64,000 nucleotides of DNA from an uncultured Clostridia bacterium (GCA_944346885.1 CALVMR010000029.1:1-64000); one strand, 5' to 3'. Positions 42,786-51,267 are shown, counted from the first letter of the stretch. Program-made: numbers and translations. Notes: generated by a model not told the origin, from the sequence alone.

Positions 42786-44096
42786 TCACCGATTGAACCG
42801 TTCGTGCGCGGCGGCGTCAGTATGTTCGACGGGCTTCCACTCAAACCGCCGCAAAAACATGGCTTGCAGCTGCAACGGCAGGAGCAAAAAGCCGAACAGC
42901 GGCCAGAGCAATACCGACGCGGCTTTGATCCTGCGCGGCACGCCGCGGATGCGGCGCTCCTTTCGGTAACACAAAATGCCGCTGAGCAAAAGCCCCGCAT
43001 AACAGACCGCCGAAGAGACGGCGGTCAAGATCGCCCACTGCTTCATCGCTTCGCCGTAATCGCACCCGAACAGCGGCGAAAACGCCAACAGGATCAGATG
43101 CAGCGCCATGATGCACAGCCCGATGACGCCGACGGGCAGGATCGTGCAGATCAGATCGAACGAAGAGCCGCGCAGCTGCTTTCCGCCGCTTTCTCGCCTG
43201 CTTTTGCTCTTTCGGCAAAACGCTTCCCGAAACAGGCTCCGCAGTCGCTTTTTGCAGACGATCAGCGTCCCCTTCGCCCAGCGCAGCCGCTGGCGCCACA
43301 TGGTTTTAAACGTCGTCGGATGCTCGTCGTAATACATCGCCTCGCCGTAATAAACGACCTTTTGCCCCTCTAAGACCTGTTCGATGGTAAAATCGGTATC
43401 GTCGGAAAGGTTGACGATGTTCCAGCCGTCCTTTACCATCTCCGAACTGACCAAAAAGCCCGAACCGAGGATGCGCGCCGAATACCCCAGCGCCGCCCTG
43501 CCGCCCGATTCGAGGGTGCAGCCCGCCACATACAAAATGCCGTACAGCGCCGTAAGCACGCTGTGCCCGAAGTTTTTTGCATTGCGGAAAGACGTGACGG
43601 CAAGCCGCTTTCCGTGCGCCAAAAAGGCGACGTTCATCTTGGTAAAATAGGCGCCGTCGAGCACGTTGTCCGCATCGAACACATGGAACCCGTCATACTG
43701 CCGGATGCCGAAGTCGCGTTCGATATAGCGGAAGATCTGCCGCAGCGCGTAACCCTTGGTGCGCTCCTGCGGGTTGCTGTATTCGTACACGAAGGCGCCG
43801 CCCGTCTGCGCCGCCGCCGCGGTGCCGTCCGTACAGTTGTGCGCGATCACAAAAATATCCAGCTTGTCCTGCGGATAATCGCACTTGCGGATGCTCTCCA
43901 CCAACTGGCGGATGACACGCTCTTCGTTTCTGGCGCAAACGATGACGCCGTAGCGCAGCTTTTGTTCCGCCGGCGGGTATGTTTTTTGCTTGGCAAAGAC
44001 GCCCGCCACAAACAAAAACGCATATTGCAGCGGAAATATCACCGCAATGACCCCGACCGCGATCATGATTATGTTGACGATCTCCATGTATCCCAT
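42786..44096 (-). CDS. membrane-bound family 2 glycosyltransferase
   Basis: A 436-residue processive-type GT2. An N-terminal membrane helix (about 8-32) leads to the catalytic domain with YGVIVCARNEERVI, NCTDGTAAAA, the metal motif in HVFDADNVLDG, SDDTDFT and QRLRWAKG (the QxxRW motif). At least three membrane helices follow in the C-terminal third. This layout fits cellulose/hyaluronan/PgaC-like synthases that extrude a polysaccharide. AAGGAG lies 8 bases before the ATG at 44096. It is upstream of the CofD/YvcK-HAD and nucleotidyltransferase genes on the same strand, which have a separate promoter. Confidence 0.9.
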   Translation of the reverse strand: MGYMEIVNIIMIAVGVIAVIFPLQYAFLFVAGVFAKQKTYPPAEQKLRYGVIVCARNEERVIRQLVESIRKCDYPQDKLDIFVIAHNCTDGTAAAAQTGGAFVYEYSNPQERTKGYALRQIFRYIERDFGIRQYDGFHVFDADNVLDGAYFTKMNVAFLAHGKRLAVTSFRNAKNFGHSVLTALYGILYVAGCTLESGGRAALGYSARILGSGFLVSSEMVKDGWNIVNLSDDTDFTIEQVLEGQKVVYYGEAMYYDEHPTTFKTMWRQRLRWAKGTLIVCKKRLRSLFREAFCRKSKSRRESGGKQLRGSSFDLICTILPVGVIGLCIMALHLILLAFSPLFGCDYGEAMKQWAILTAVSSAVCYAGLLLSGILCYRKERRIRGVPRRIKAASVLLWPLFGFLLLPLQLQAMFLRRFEWKPVEHTDAAAHERFNR

Positions 44097-44684
44097 ACGC
44101 CGCGCTCCTTCTGCCGCCCTTTTGCATCCCCGCGTTTTTTTGCGGAAACCGCCGCAAAAAGCCGCTTCCGCAAAAATTCCTGTAAATAATATCGTATTAC
44201 CCCCCCCGTCAAGCAAATTGTAATAGTTTTACACATTTTCCTATGTGCACGCGAACACATCCGCGCAATTTCCCGCAGGCGCGCAAAAAAACAAGGCATC
44301 TGCTTTCCGCAGACGCGCAAAAAAACAAGCCGTTTGCCCTCGGCAAACGGCTTGTTTTTTTCTTTCCTATCCCTGCGCGGAATTTTCCTCCTCGCCGCAG
44401 GTCCTGCGCCCGCACGTACGGATGCGGGCAATAAAGGCGCGGTTCCCCTTTGTGTACCGCCCTTATGCTTACAGTATAGCGCAAGGTTGTAAAAAAATGC
44501 GCACGGTTTTGTAATAACGGTGTAAAAAAGCGGGGCTGCCTTTTCCGCTGCCCCGCAGGCTGCCTTTATTATAGCAAACGCGGCTGACGGAAACCGTCGA
44601 TCGCGCAAAAATTTCGTACTTTTTTTATCTTTCTTTTAATTTACCCCCCCTCTCCGTCGTATTTTATCCGCATGTCTTTTTACA
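44097..44684. other. gene-free stretch with repeats and a bidirectional terminator
   Basis: No convincing gene in 588 bases. It holds a 15-base direct repeat GCGCAAAAAAACAAG at 44281 and 44315 (period 34). It also holds a bidirectional hairpin terminator at 44326-44361 (13-bp perfect stem, 3-base loop, seven A on one side and seven T on the other). A further GC hairpin lies near 44530-44556. A TTGACG box at 44208-44213 may be part of a weak promoter for the GT2 gene. Confidence 0.6.
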
Positions 44685-45173
44685 CTATACGGATGCCTGT
44701 TCCTCCTGCGTTTTGCAGACGTCTGCCCAGCCGCAAAAACGGTCTGCGCAAGCAGCAAGCTCTTCGGGGGTGAGCTCGATGGCGCTGTTACCGCTGCCGC
44801 AGGCGGGGAACACCGTGGGGAAGCGTTGCAGCGATGCGTCTAAATACGTTTGCACCCCGCTGTTTACGGCGAACGGGCACACGCCGCCCACGGCGTGCCC
44901 GACGAGGCTTTCCGCCTCTTCGGCGGAGAGCATCTTCGCCTTTGTGCCGAAAAACGCCTTGAACTTATGGTTGTCTACCTTGGCGTCTCCCGCGCAGACG
45001 ACGAGCACCACCCCCTCTCCCACGCGGAAAGAGAGCGTTTTTGCGATGCGGCAGGGCGCGCAGCCGAGCGCCTGCGCCGCCAGCTCTACCGTGGCGCTGG
45101 ACCGCTCTAAAACGCGCACGCGCCCGTCCAACCCGAACCGTTTTAAATATTGCACCGCCCTTTCCAATGCCAT
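44685..45173 (-). CDS. YbaK/EbsC-type aminoacyl-tRNA deacylase
   Basis: A 162-residue YbaK/ProX-like protein that probably hydrolyses mischarged tRNA such as Cys- or Ala-tRNA(Pro). Visible family features are CAPCRIAKTLSFRV with the catalytic lysine, DAKVDNHKFKAFFG, and GHAVGGVCPF with the GxxxGGxxPxG-like loop. Its AAGGAG lies directly after a terminator hairpin, so it may be read only through leaky termination from the PHP gene. Confidence 0.9.
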   Translation of the reverse strand: MALERAVQYLKRFGLDGRVRVLERSSATVELAAQALGCAPCRIAKTLSFRVGEGVVLVVCAGDAKVDNHKFKAFFGTKAKMLSAEEAESLVGHAVGGVCPFAVNSGVQTYLDASLQRFPTVFPACGSGNSAIELTPEELAACADRFCGWADVCKTQEEQASV

Positions 45174-45187
45174 AGCCCTGCTCCTTG

Positions 45188-45208
45188 AAAAAAGCGGGGA
45201 AACCCCGC
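45188..45208 (-). terminator. terminator/attenuator between PHP and YbaK genes
   Basis: On the minus strand GCGGGG, loop TTT, CCCCGC, then six T. It ends directly against the YbaK ribosome binding site. Confidence 0.75.
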
Positions 45209-45216
45209 CTTGTTTT

Positions 45217-45906
45217 TTAATCGCCGCAAAGTTTTTTCAGCGCCGCGAACACGCCGTGCGCGCTGCACGTTTCCGCCTCGATGCTGTGCTCCGCTTCGGA
45301 AATATCCCAAAGATAATGCGCGTCGGAATCGACGATGCGCGGCAGATTTACGTCTGTTTCGTGCGCGCACTCCACCAATTTAAAGCCCAAGCCGTAATCG
45401 AACGCGCCGAGCACGGCGATAACGGAATTTGCCGCCTTATCTACGTGCGCGGGCACGGCGATGCCGCCGAATCCCTCCACAAGCGCGGCGACCTCCTCCA
45501 CGGAAATGCCCGAAGAGACGATCAAAAGATCCTCCTCTTCACCGATCACTTCGTCGTTTTCGTTTAAAATGCGCTGCCGCCCGAAGATCTCCGGTTTGTT
45601 TTTGATGCGGAAACGGGTCTTTTGCAGGCGCTCTTCCAGCTTTTGCAGGTCCTCGTAGCGCTCGAACAGGCACAAAACGTGGATGTCTTCGCTGGTGGTA
45701 AGCTCCATGGCGGGCAGCACGACCAGCCCGTTTTTTTTGCCGACGGCAATGGCGGCGGGGCAGTTTTTGCCCGTGTTGTGGTCGGAGAGCGCAATGACGT
45801 TCAGCCCCTTGATGAGCGCCATGTTCACGATGTTGTTGGGCGTGCTCTCCTCATCGCCGCAGGGGCTCAGGCACGAATGGATATGAAAATCGTAAAAAAG
45901 TTTCAT
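45217..45906 (-). CDS. PHP-domain phosphoesterase
   Basis: A 229-residue PHP-family metal hydrolase. Metal ligands are visible in FYDFHIHSCLSPCGD, ALSDHNTGKN, LPAMELTTSEDIHVLCLF, PAHVDKA and IVDSDAHYLWDI. The substrate could be a small phosphorylated molecule or nucleotide. PHP genes of this type accompany hydrogenase-associated DRTGG/ATPase genes in Clostridia, matching the neighbours here. GGGGGAGGG lies before the ATG. Confidence 0.9.
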   Translation of the reverse strand: MKLFYDFHIHSCLSPCGDEESTPNNIVNMALIKGLNVIALSDHNTGKNCPAAIAVGKKNGLVVLPAMELTTSEDIHVLCLFERYEDLQKLEERLQKTRFRIKNKPEIFGRQRILNENDEVIGEEEDLLIVSSGISVEEVAALVEGFGGIAVPAHVDKAANSVIAVLGAFDYGLGFKLVECAHETDVNLPRIVDSDAHYLWDISEAEHSIEAETCSAHGVFAALKKLCGD

Positions 45907-45930
45907 GCCCTCCCCCTAACGCTTTTTTCG

Positions 45931-46045
45931 CCCGCTTTGCGGCGCAGCCCGCCCGCCGAGATTGCCGCGCGGCGCAAAAGCCCGCTTTGCGGTGCAGCCC
46001 GCCCGCCGAGATTGCCGCGCGGCACGAAAGACCGCTTTGCGGCAC
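45931..46045. repeat. tandem 50-bp repeat inside the second hydrogenase-linked operon
   Basis: Two full copies (45931-45980 and 45981-46030) and a partial third. Each holds CCCGCTTTGCGG and GCCCGCCCGCCGAGATTGCC. They fill most of the 159-base gap between the second DRTGG-like gene and the PHP gene, so the repeats are probably transcribed. Confidence 0.75.
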
Positions 46046-46065
46046 GGCGACCGCGGCGCGCCCGT

Positions 46066-46395
46066 TCAAACGTTACAAAGTTTTGCCACCGTTTTTGCCT
46101 CTTCGAATACGTTTTCTTTGGCGCCGAGCACCCAAAGCCCCAGCTGCTTGGCGCGGGCGGCAAACGCGTCGTCGGGCGCCACGCCCTCGCACAGCACGAT
46201 GCAGGCGCAGTCGATGAGCGTTGCCACGGCGGCAACGTTCACGTTGTTCATAACGGTGAGCCACGCGCAGCGATCCGGCGCGCGGGAAATGATGTTGGAG
46301 AGAAAATCGCCGCAGTACCCGCTTTCGATCGCCCGCTCTTCGCCCTCCGAAAAGACGGTATACCCCGCCTTGTTTGCAAATTCGGATACGTTCAT
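46066..46395 (-). CDS. DRTGG-like small protein, second copy
   Basis: A 109-residue protein of the DRTGG-like kind seen beside clostridial hydrogenase genes. The middle, WLTVMNNVNVAAVATLIDCA followed by CIVLCEGVAPDD, forms the alternating strand/helix pattern of that domain. Its ATG overlaps the stop of the iron-sulfur protein by four bases. It has a shorter, weaker resemblance to the DRTGG protein at 48077. I infer a ligand-binding regulatory role. Confidence 0.75.
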   Translation of the reverse strand: MNVSEFANKAGYTVFSEGEERAIESGYCGDFLSNIISRAPDRCAWLTVMNNVNVAAVATLIDCACIVLCEGVAPDDAFAARAKQLGLWVLGAKENVFEEAKTVAKLCNV

Positions 46396-47630
46396 TTGCG
46401 CACCTCGTCCAATTTTACGCAGTCTAATACGCCGCCGCGCATGGCAACGTCTTCGGCGTGGCAGCGGCAGGTAGGCGCGCCGCAGGCGCCGCAATCGATG
46501 CCGGGCAACTTTTTGAGGTACTCCTCCACCAGCATGAGCTTTTGCATCGCAACAAAGCGGTTGGGATCGAGCTGAAAAGACGTGGAAGGCTCCGGGATCT
46601 TATCCCAGATAAAAAAGTTTTCGTCCAGCCCGTACTGCTCCATGGTGGCGGGCGGGATGCGGATCCGATCCGCCAGCTGCCGCATGCGGTTGCGCGCGAT
46701 GAAGGGGTTTTCCACATTCAGCACACCGCCGACGCACCCGCCGGGGCACATGTTCATCTCCACAAATTCGGCGCCGTCGTCCAGCTTTCCGTCGCTCATA
46801 TCCCGCAAAAGCTCCAGCACGTTGCGCACGCCCGAACAGTGGATGTAATTGCCCAAGCCGAGCGAATTGCTCTCCCCGCCCGAAGAGCCCCAGCCGATGC
46901 CCGAATACCCGCATTTGCTGAGCTTGCGCGGGTTTTGGATCTTGTTCATTTTTTCAACGAGGCGGAAATAGATATCGCTCTGCGAAAGAACGCCGGATAT
47001 GTACTTTTCGTTGGAGACCTCTTCGCGGTGCAGCGAATACACTTTGGCGGGGCAGGGCGAAATGAAAAAGATGCCGATGTCGTCGGCGGGGATCCCCTTT
47101 TCCATCGCCTGCTTTTTGGCAAGTTTTGCCGCGATCTTTGCGGGCGCGTACACGGGCAGCAGATGGTCGGCAAGTTCGTGGAACTTTAAAAGGATCAGCT
47201 CGACCACGGCGGGGCACGCCGTACTGATGACGGGGCGGTTGAGTTCCTTCCCCTCCATCAGCCTGCGCGTACACTCCGTGACCAGCTCTGCCGCCAGCCC
47301 CACTTCAAACACTTCGTCAAAGCCGAGCGCAAGCAGCCCTTCGATGACGAAATTCGGGTCCGTCAAATTGTTGAACTGCCCGAACAGCGAAGGCGAAGGG
47401 AGCGCTATCTTGTATTTGTAGCTTTCGACCAGCGAAAAATCGTCGTACACGGGGCGTTTGGCGCCCCCTTTGCAACTGCGGACGCACTCGCCGCAGTTGA
47501 TGCACTTATCGTATAAAATTTTTGCCTTTCCGTTTTCGATGCGGATCGCCTCCGTCGGGCAGCGGCGCATGCAGGTGATGCACCCGATGCACTTTTCCGC
47601 ATCCAAAACGACCGTTTTTAAAGTGACCAT
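46392..47630 (-). CDS. [FeFe]-hydrogenase-like iron-sulfur protein (possible sensory type)
   Basis: A 412-residue protein. Two N-terminal [4Fe-4S] ferredoxin motifs (CIGCITCMRRCPTEAI; CINCGECVRSC) precede a hydrogenase-like domain with degenerate H-cluster loops: STACPAVVE in place of TSCCPxW, SPCPAKVYS in place of MPCxxKxxE, and intact EMNMCPGGCVGG. The C-terminal ~60 residues carry DCGACGAPTCRCHAED, a further cluster motif. This matches the putative sensory hydrogenases (HydS-like) of Clostridia. I infer redox or H2 sensing rather than turnover. Both flanking genes overlap or abut it. Confidence 0.88.
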   Translation of the reverse strand: MVTLKTVVLDAEKCIGCITCMRRCPTEAIRIENGKAKILYDKCINCGECVRSCKGGAKRPVYDDFSLVESYKYKIALPSPSLFGQFNNLTDPNFVIEGLLALGFDEVFEVGLAAELVTECTRRLMEGKELNRPVISTACPAVVELILLKFHELADHLLPVYAPAKIAAKLAKKQAMEKGIPADDIGIFFISPCPAKVYSLHREEVSNEKYISGVLSQSDIYFRLVEKMNKIQNPRKLSKCGYSGIGWGSSGGESNSLGLGNYIHCSGVRNVLELLRDMSDGKLDDGAEFVEMNMCPGGCVGGVLNVENPFIARNRMRQLADRIRIPPATMEQYGLDENFFIWDKIPEPSTSFQLDPNRFVAMQKLMLVEEYLKKLPGIDCGACGAPTCRCHAEDVAMRGGVLDCVKLDEVRK

Positions 47631-47646
47631 TTCTCCCCCTGCGGCG

Positions 47647-48075
47647 CTATTCGCCGAAATCTACGCGCAATTTTACGGTCGTTCCGACGCCGAGCTGACT
47701 TTCAATCTTCATATCGTCGCTGTATTTTTTCATGTTCGGCAGCCCCATGCCCGCGCCGAAGCCGAGGCTGCGGATGTTCTCCGTAGCCGTGGAATAGCCC
47801 GCCTGCATGGCGAGAGGAATATCCGCGATGCCGGGGCCGTGATCGGCGAGGGTGATATCGATGCGGTCCGGGTAGATCTCCGCCACCGCCGTGCCGCCGT
47901 GCGCGTGGATGACCATGTTGATCTCCCCTTCGTACATGGCGATGGCGACGCGGCGGACGTGCTGCGCGGGCACGCCCATCTGTTTGAGCATGCGCTTCAC
48001 GCTCTCGCTGGCATGCCCCGCCGAGGCAAAATTCTGCCCGTCTACCTCGTATTCGAGCCGTATGCACTCGCTCAT
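47647..48075 (-). CDS. anti-sigma-type GHKL ATPase
   Basis: A 142-residue RsbW/SpoIIAB-like ATPase. The N box is in RRVAIAMYEGEINMVIHAHG and the G boxes are LADHGPGI and GFGAGMGLPNMKKYSDDM. There is no sensor or phosphotransfer domain. I chose the ATG at 48075, one base after the stop of the DRTGG gene and preceded by GGTGG; a longer reading frame overlapping that gene was rejected. It probably phosphorylates or binds a partner, with the iron-sulfur protein next door as the likely signal source. Confidence 0.88.
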   Translation of the reverse strand: MSECIRLEYEVDGQNFASAGHASESVKRMLKQMGVPAQHVRRVAIAMYEGEINMVIHAHGGTAVAEIYPDRIDITLADHGPGIADIPLAMQAGYSTATENIRSLGFGAGMGLPNMKKYSDDMKIESQLGVGTTVKLRVDFGE

Positions 48076-48076
48076 T

Positions 48077-48415
48077 TCAGCCACCCAGCCCGTTGGTGTA
48101 GAGTATGCCGCAGGCAACGAACAGCCTCTTTTGCGTGCACAACAGCACGATGCCTTTTTCGCGCGCCAATTCGATGACGGCGGGCTCCGGGCGCTTGCCG
48201 CGCACAAACACGATGCAGAGCATATCCATCATCTCCGCCGTGCGCACGACCTGCGGGTTCAAAAGCCCCGTCAGCAAAACCGACTGGTCTTTCACATACG
48301 CCAATACGTCGCTCATCATATCCGAGCCGCAGGCGGTGTGGATCTCGGTATCCAAACGGTCCTCGCCGCACAGGATCTCGGCGTCCAAAAGGTTTACGAC
48401 TTCTCCGATCGTCAT
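48077..48415 (-). CDS. DRTGG-domain protein
   Basis: A 112-residue DRTGG-type protein. It opens MTIGEVVNLLDAEILCGEDR and has DVLAYVKDQSVLLTGLLNPQ and IVFVRGKRPEPAVIELAREK, which fits the family associated with hydrogenase operons. It is the first gene of the second hydrogenase-linked operon, 62 bases downstream of a good promoter. GGGGGAG lies before the ATG. Ligand unknown. Confidence 0.85.
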   Translation of the reverse strand: MTIGEVVNLLDAEILCGEDRLDTEIHTACGSDMMSDVLAYVKDQSVLLTGLLNPQVVRTAEMMDMLCIVFVRGKRPEPAVIELAREKGIVLLCTQKRLFVACGILYTNGLGG

Positions 48416-48476
48416 ACAATGCTCCCCCGATCTTGGATTTTTTTACGGAACGGGCGCCCGTGCGCCCCTTTTTTAC

Positions 48477-48505
48477 AGTATACCACAGAATGCGCGCCGT
48501 TTCAA
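48477..48505 (-). promoter_or_regulatory. promoter of the second hydrogenase-linked operon
   Basis: On the minus strand TTGAAA (48500-48505), 17 bases, TATACT (48477-48482), with TGG before the -10. The -35 matches that of the hydC promoter (TTGAAA), which may hint at shared control. A short GC hairpin lies in the leader. Confidence 0.7.
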
Positions 48506-48527
48506 TCTTTTTTTCGCATCTGCGCCC

Positions 48528-49406
48528 CTACAACGCAAAAAGCTGCATGACGCCCGTCGCCGCGTACCCGACGACGGTGCCGATCGCAAACAGCACCGCC
48601 AAGAGCAGCAGGTTGCGCCGCCAGCGCTTCACGTTTTTGAACAGCACCACAAACCCCAGCCCCGCGTTGACGCACAGCCCCGCCGCCATGGCGCCGAACG
48701 AGAGATACCCGCCGATATAGGCGCCCGTGATCAGCACGCTGCTCGCGCAGTTCGGGATCAGCCCGACCAACGCCGCGATCAGCGGCTGCAACCACAGCGT
48801 GCTGTCTAAAAAGGCGGCGATGTTCGCCTCTCCCACATAGTAGATGAGGACGCCGAACGCTATGTTGACGGCGAGCAGATAGGCAAAGATCTGCAACGAA
48901 TGCAGCAGCGGGTGCACAACGTACCGCTTGACGGGGGGATCGCCCTCCCCCTCGTGGTCGTGCCCGCAGGCGTTGCCGTGCACTTCCTCCCCTTCGGGAA
49001 GGTCTGCAAGCCGTTCGCCGCGGCAGACGCCGTTTGCCGCATACCCGACGCCCACGGCGACCGCAAATTTGACGGCGATCAGCGGCATGAGGGCGATCGC
49101 CGCTTCCGTGCCCGACGTGAGCAGCAGGATGAGCGCCTCGTCGGACGTGGCGAGGAACACCGCCAACAGCGTGCCCGTGCGGATCAGGCGCCTGTCGTAC
49201 AGTTTTGCCGCCATCACCGAAAAGCCGCATTGCGGGATGATGCCCACCGCCGCGCCCAAGAGCGGCGCGAGCCCGCCGCGCAGCACGTTGCTGCTGCGGC
49301 TGACCTTTGTTCTGTGTTCCAAGATCTCGATGATGAGATACATCAAAAACAAAAACGGGAAAATTTTAACGCTGTCCAGCAGCGCATCCAACAAAACTTC
49401 TCCCAT
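48528..49406 (-). CDS. putative heavy-metal exporter permease (ArsP_2-like)
   Basis: A 292-residue membrane protein with about eight to ten helices. Two similar halves carry GIIPQCGFSVMAA and GLIPNCASSVLITG, the inverted-repeat signature of the family described as putative 10-TM heavy-metal exporters. A cytoplasmic loop between the halves contains HGNACGHDHEGEGD, a likely metal-binding stretch. I chose the ATG at 49406 after GGAGAGG. It lies downstream of the MsmX-type ATPase gene on the same strand, but I see no reason to link them functionally. Confidence 0.85.
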   Translation of the reverse strand: MGEVLLDALLDSVKIFPFLFLMYLIIEILEHRTKVSRSSNVLRGGLAPLLGAAVGIIPQCGFSVMAAKLYDRRLIRTGTLLAVFLATSDEALILLLTSGTEAAIALMPLIAVKFAVAVGVGYAANGVCRGERLADLPEGEEVHGNACGHDHEGEGDPPVKRYVVHPLLHSLQIFAYLLAVNIAFGVLIYYVGEANIAAFLDSTLWLQPLIAALVGLIPNCASSVLITGAYIGGYLSFGAMAAGLCVNAGLGFVVLFKNVKRWRRNLLLLAVLFAIGTVVGYAATGVMQLFAL

Positions 49407-49570
49407 GCAGCCTCTCCTTTCCTCGCAAAACCGCACCTGCACAGCCCCGCGGCGCAAGGGCACGCAAGCCGCGCCCGCGTCTTCGGCGGGAGCAGTTTTC
49501 CGCCCGCGCCGCAAACAAAGGAGCCGCCGCAAACAGCGGCAGCCCCCTTTCGCTTTCGGATCAAAACGAT

Positions 49571-51199
49571 TTACTTCTTTTTCCTAGAAGCAGGCTTCTT
49601 AGCGGGTTTTGCTTTTTCCGCGGCAGGCGCTTCCTCGGCCGCCTCTGCCTTTTCTTCGGCAGCGGGCGCCTCTTCGGCAGCGGGCGCCTCTTCGGCGGCG
49701 GGCGCTTCCTCTACGGCAGGCGCTTCCTCCGCAACGGGAGCGGCTTCTTCCGCAACGGGAGCAACTTCCTCTGCCTGCAAAGCGGGCGCCTCTTCCTCCC
49801 CTTCCGCGGGAGCGGCGGCTTCTTCCGCTTCGGCTTCCGCCGCGGCGGCAGCTTCTTTGGCGGCAAGGCGCTCTTTGCGTGCCTCGGCGCGCGCTTCGCG
49901 GCGCATCGCCTTCTTCTCTTCCTTGGTGACGACCTTGTTCTTTTCGATGATCGCGCGCATCTCCTGCGGCGTCAGCGGAACGAATGCGGAAGAGCTTTCG
50001 TTTTCGGGCGTGACTTCGTACCCTTCGTCACGGGCGAGCAAAGACATTTCCGTTTCGCCGTCAAAGATATGGATGTGGCGGGCGTCGATGGCGAGATCCA
50101 CCACTTCCCCGCGGGAAACGACGCTGCGCGAATCGATCCTGGCGATCATGTTGGAGGAACCGCCGATAACGTCGGTCGCGCTTTCCAGCTCTTCGCCCTC
50201 TTTGAAGTCGAGCTTGCAGTAGATCTGCGTTTCGGCGCCGAGCTTTTCGACGACTTCGATAAATGCTTTGATAACGGTATCGGGCGATGCGGAGATGAAG
50301 TTCTCTTCGTCGTGGATATCTTCGGGGCGAACGCCGAGGGTGATCGCCTTGCCGGTATCCAGATAATCGTCGATGTTTTGAATGCGCATTTCGACGGATT
50401 TGGGCAGCAGGATCTTGTTGTTGACAAATTCAACGTACACCTTCCCGCCCTTCTTGGTGAGCGTGGCGGGGAAGAAGTTCATCTGCGGCGTGCCGATGAA
50501 GCCCGCAACGAAGAGGTTGATCGGATAGTCGTACAAGTTCTGCGGGGTATCCACTTGCTGCATAAAGCCGTCTTTCATGACGACGATGCGCGTACCCATC
50601 GTCATCGCCTCGATCTGGTCGTGCGTGACGTAGATAAACGTGGTCTGCAAACGGGCGTGCAGTTTGGAGATCTCCGTCCTCATCTGGGCGCGCAGCTTCG
50701 CGTCGAGGTTCGACAGAGGTTCGTCAAGGAGGAAGACCTTCGGTTCGCGGACGATCGCGCGGCCGAGCGCGACGCGCTGGCGCTGACCGCCGGAGAGCGC
50801 CTTCGGCTTACGGGTAAGGTAATCGGTGATGCCGAGGATGGCAGCCGCTTCTTTTACGCGCTCATCGATGATCTGTTTGGGGACCTTGCGCAGCTTCAAG
50901 CCGAACGCCATGTTGTCGTACACGCTCATGTGCGGGTACAGCGCGTAGTTTTGGAACACCATTGCGATATCCCTGTCCTTCGGCACAACGTCGTTGACCA
51001 GCTTGCCGTCGATGTCCAGTTCCCCTTTGGAAATTTCTTCAAGGCCTGCGATCATGCGCAGCGTCGTCGATTTACCGCAGCCGGAAGGGCCGACGAAGAC
51101 GACAAATTCTTTGTCCTTGATATCAAGGTTGAAGTCCGTAACGGCGGTAACGCCGGAAGGATACACCTTGTAGATCCCTTTGAGGTTAAGGCTAGCCAT
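49571..51199 (-). CDS. MalK/MsmX-type ABC ATPase with Ala/Glu-rich tail
   Basis: A 542-residue ATPase of carbohydrate ABC importers. The nucleotide-binding domain has FVGPSGCGKSTTLRMIAGLE, LSGGQRQRVALGRAIV and VFLLDEPLSNLDAKLR; a TOBE/MalK regulatory domain follows to about 370. Normal members end there. This one adds a basic stretch (KKAMRREARAEARKERLAAK) and about 110 residues of AEEAPAAEEAP-type repeats, ending AKKPASRKKK. No permease or binding protein is adjacent, so it may be a shared ATPase like MsmX. A good SD (GGGAGGA) precedes the ATG. Confidence 0.93.
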   Translation of the reverse strand: MASLNLKGIYKVYPSGVTAVTDFNLDIKDKEFVVFVGPSGCGKSTTLRMIAGLEEISKGELDIDGKLVNDVVPKDRDIAMVFQNYALYPHMSVYDNMAFGLKLRKVPKQIIDERVKEAAAILGITDYLTRKPKALSGGQRQRVALGRAIVREPKVFLLDEPLSNLDAKLRAQMRTEISKLHARLQTTFIYVTHDQIEAMTMGTRIVVMKDGFMQQVDTPQNLYDYPINLFVAGFIGTPQMNFFPATLTKKGGKVYVEFVNNKILLPKSVEMRIQNIDDYLDTGKAITLGVRPEDIHDEENFISASPDTVIKAFIEVVEKLGAETQIYCKLDFKEGEELESATDVIGGSSNMIARIDSRSVVSRGEVVDLAIDARHIHIFDGETEMSLLARDEGYEVTPENESSSAFVPLTPQEMRAIIEKNKVVTKEEKKAMRREARAEARKERLAAKEAAAAAEAEAEEAAAPAEGEEEAPALQAEEVAPVAEEAAPVAEEAPAVEEAPAAEEAPAAEEAPAAEEKAEAAEEAPAAEKAKPAKKPASRKKK

Positions 51200-51238
51200 A
51201 ACATTCCTCCCTAATGGTTGATTTTATATCTGTATTCT

Positions 51239-51267
51239 ATTTTACCCTTTCCGCAAAAAAAAAGCAA
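51239..51267 (-). promoter_or_regulatory. promoter of the MsmX-type ATPase
   Basis: On the minus strand TTGCTT (51262-51267), 17 bases, TAAAAT (51239-51244). A second possible -10 (TAGAAT, 51234-51239) overlaps it. Confidence 0.5.

Noticed and set aside
44069..44608. A 179-codon minus-strand frame upstream of the GT2 gene
   Set aside because: It crosses a bidirectional terminator and direct repeats, and its end overlaps the real GT2 start in another frame.
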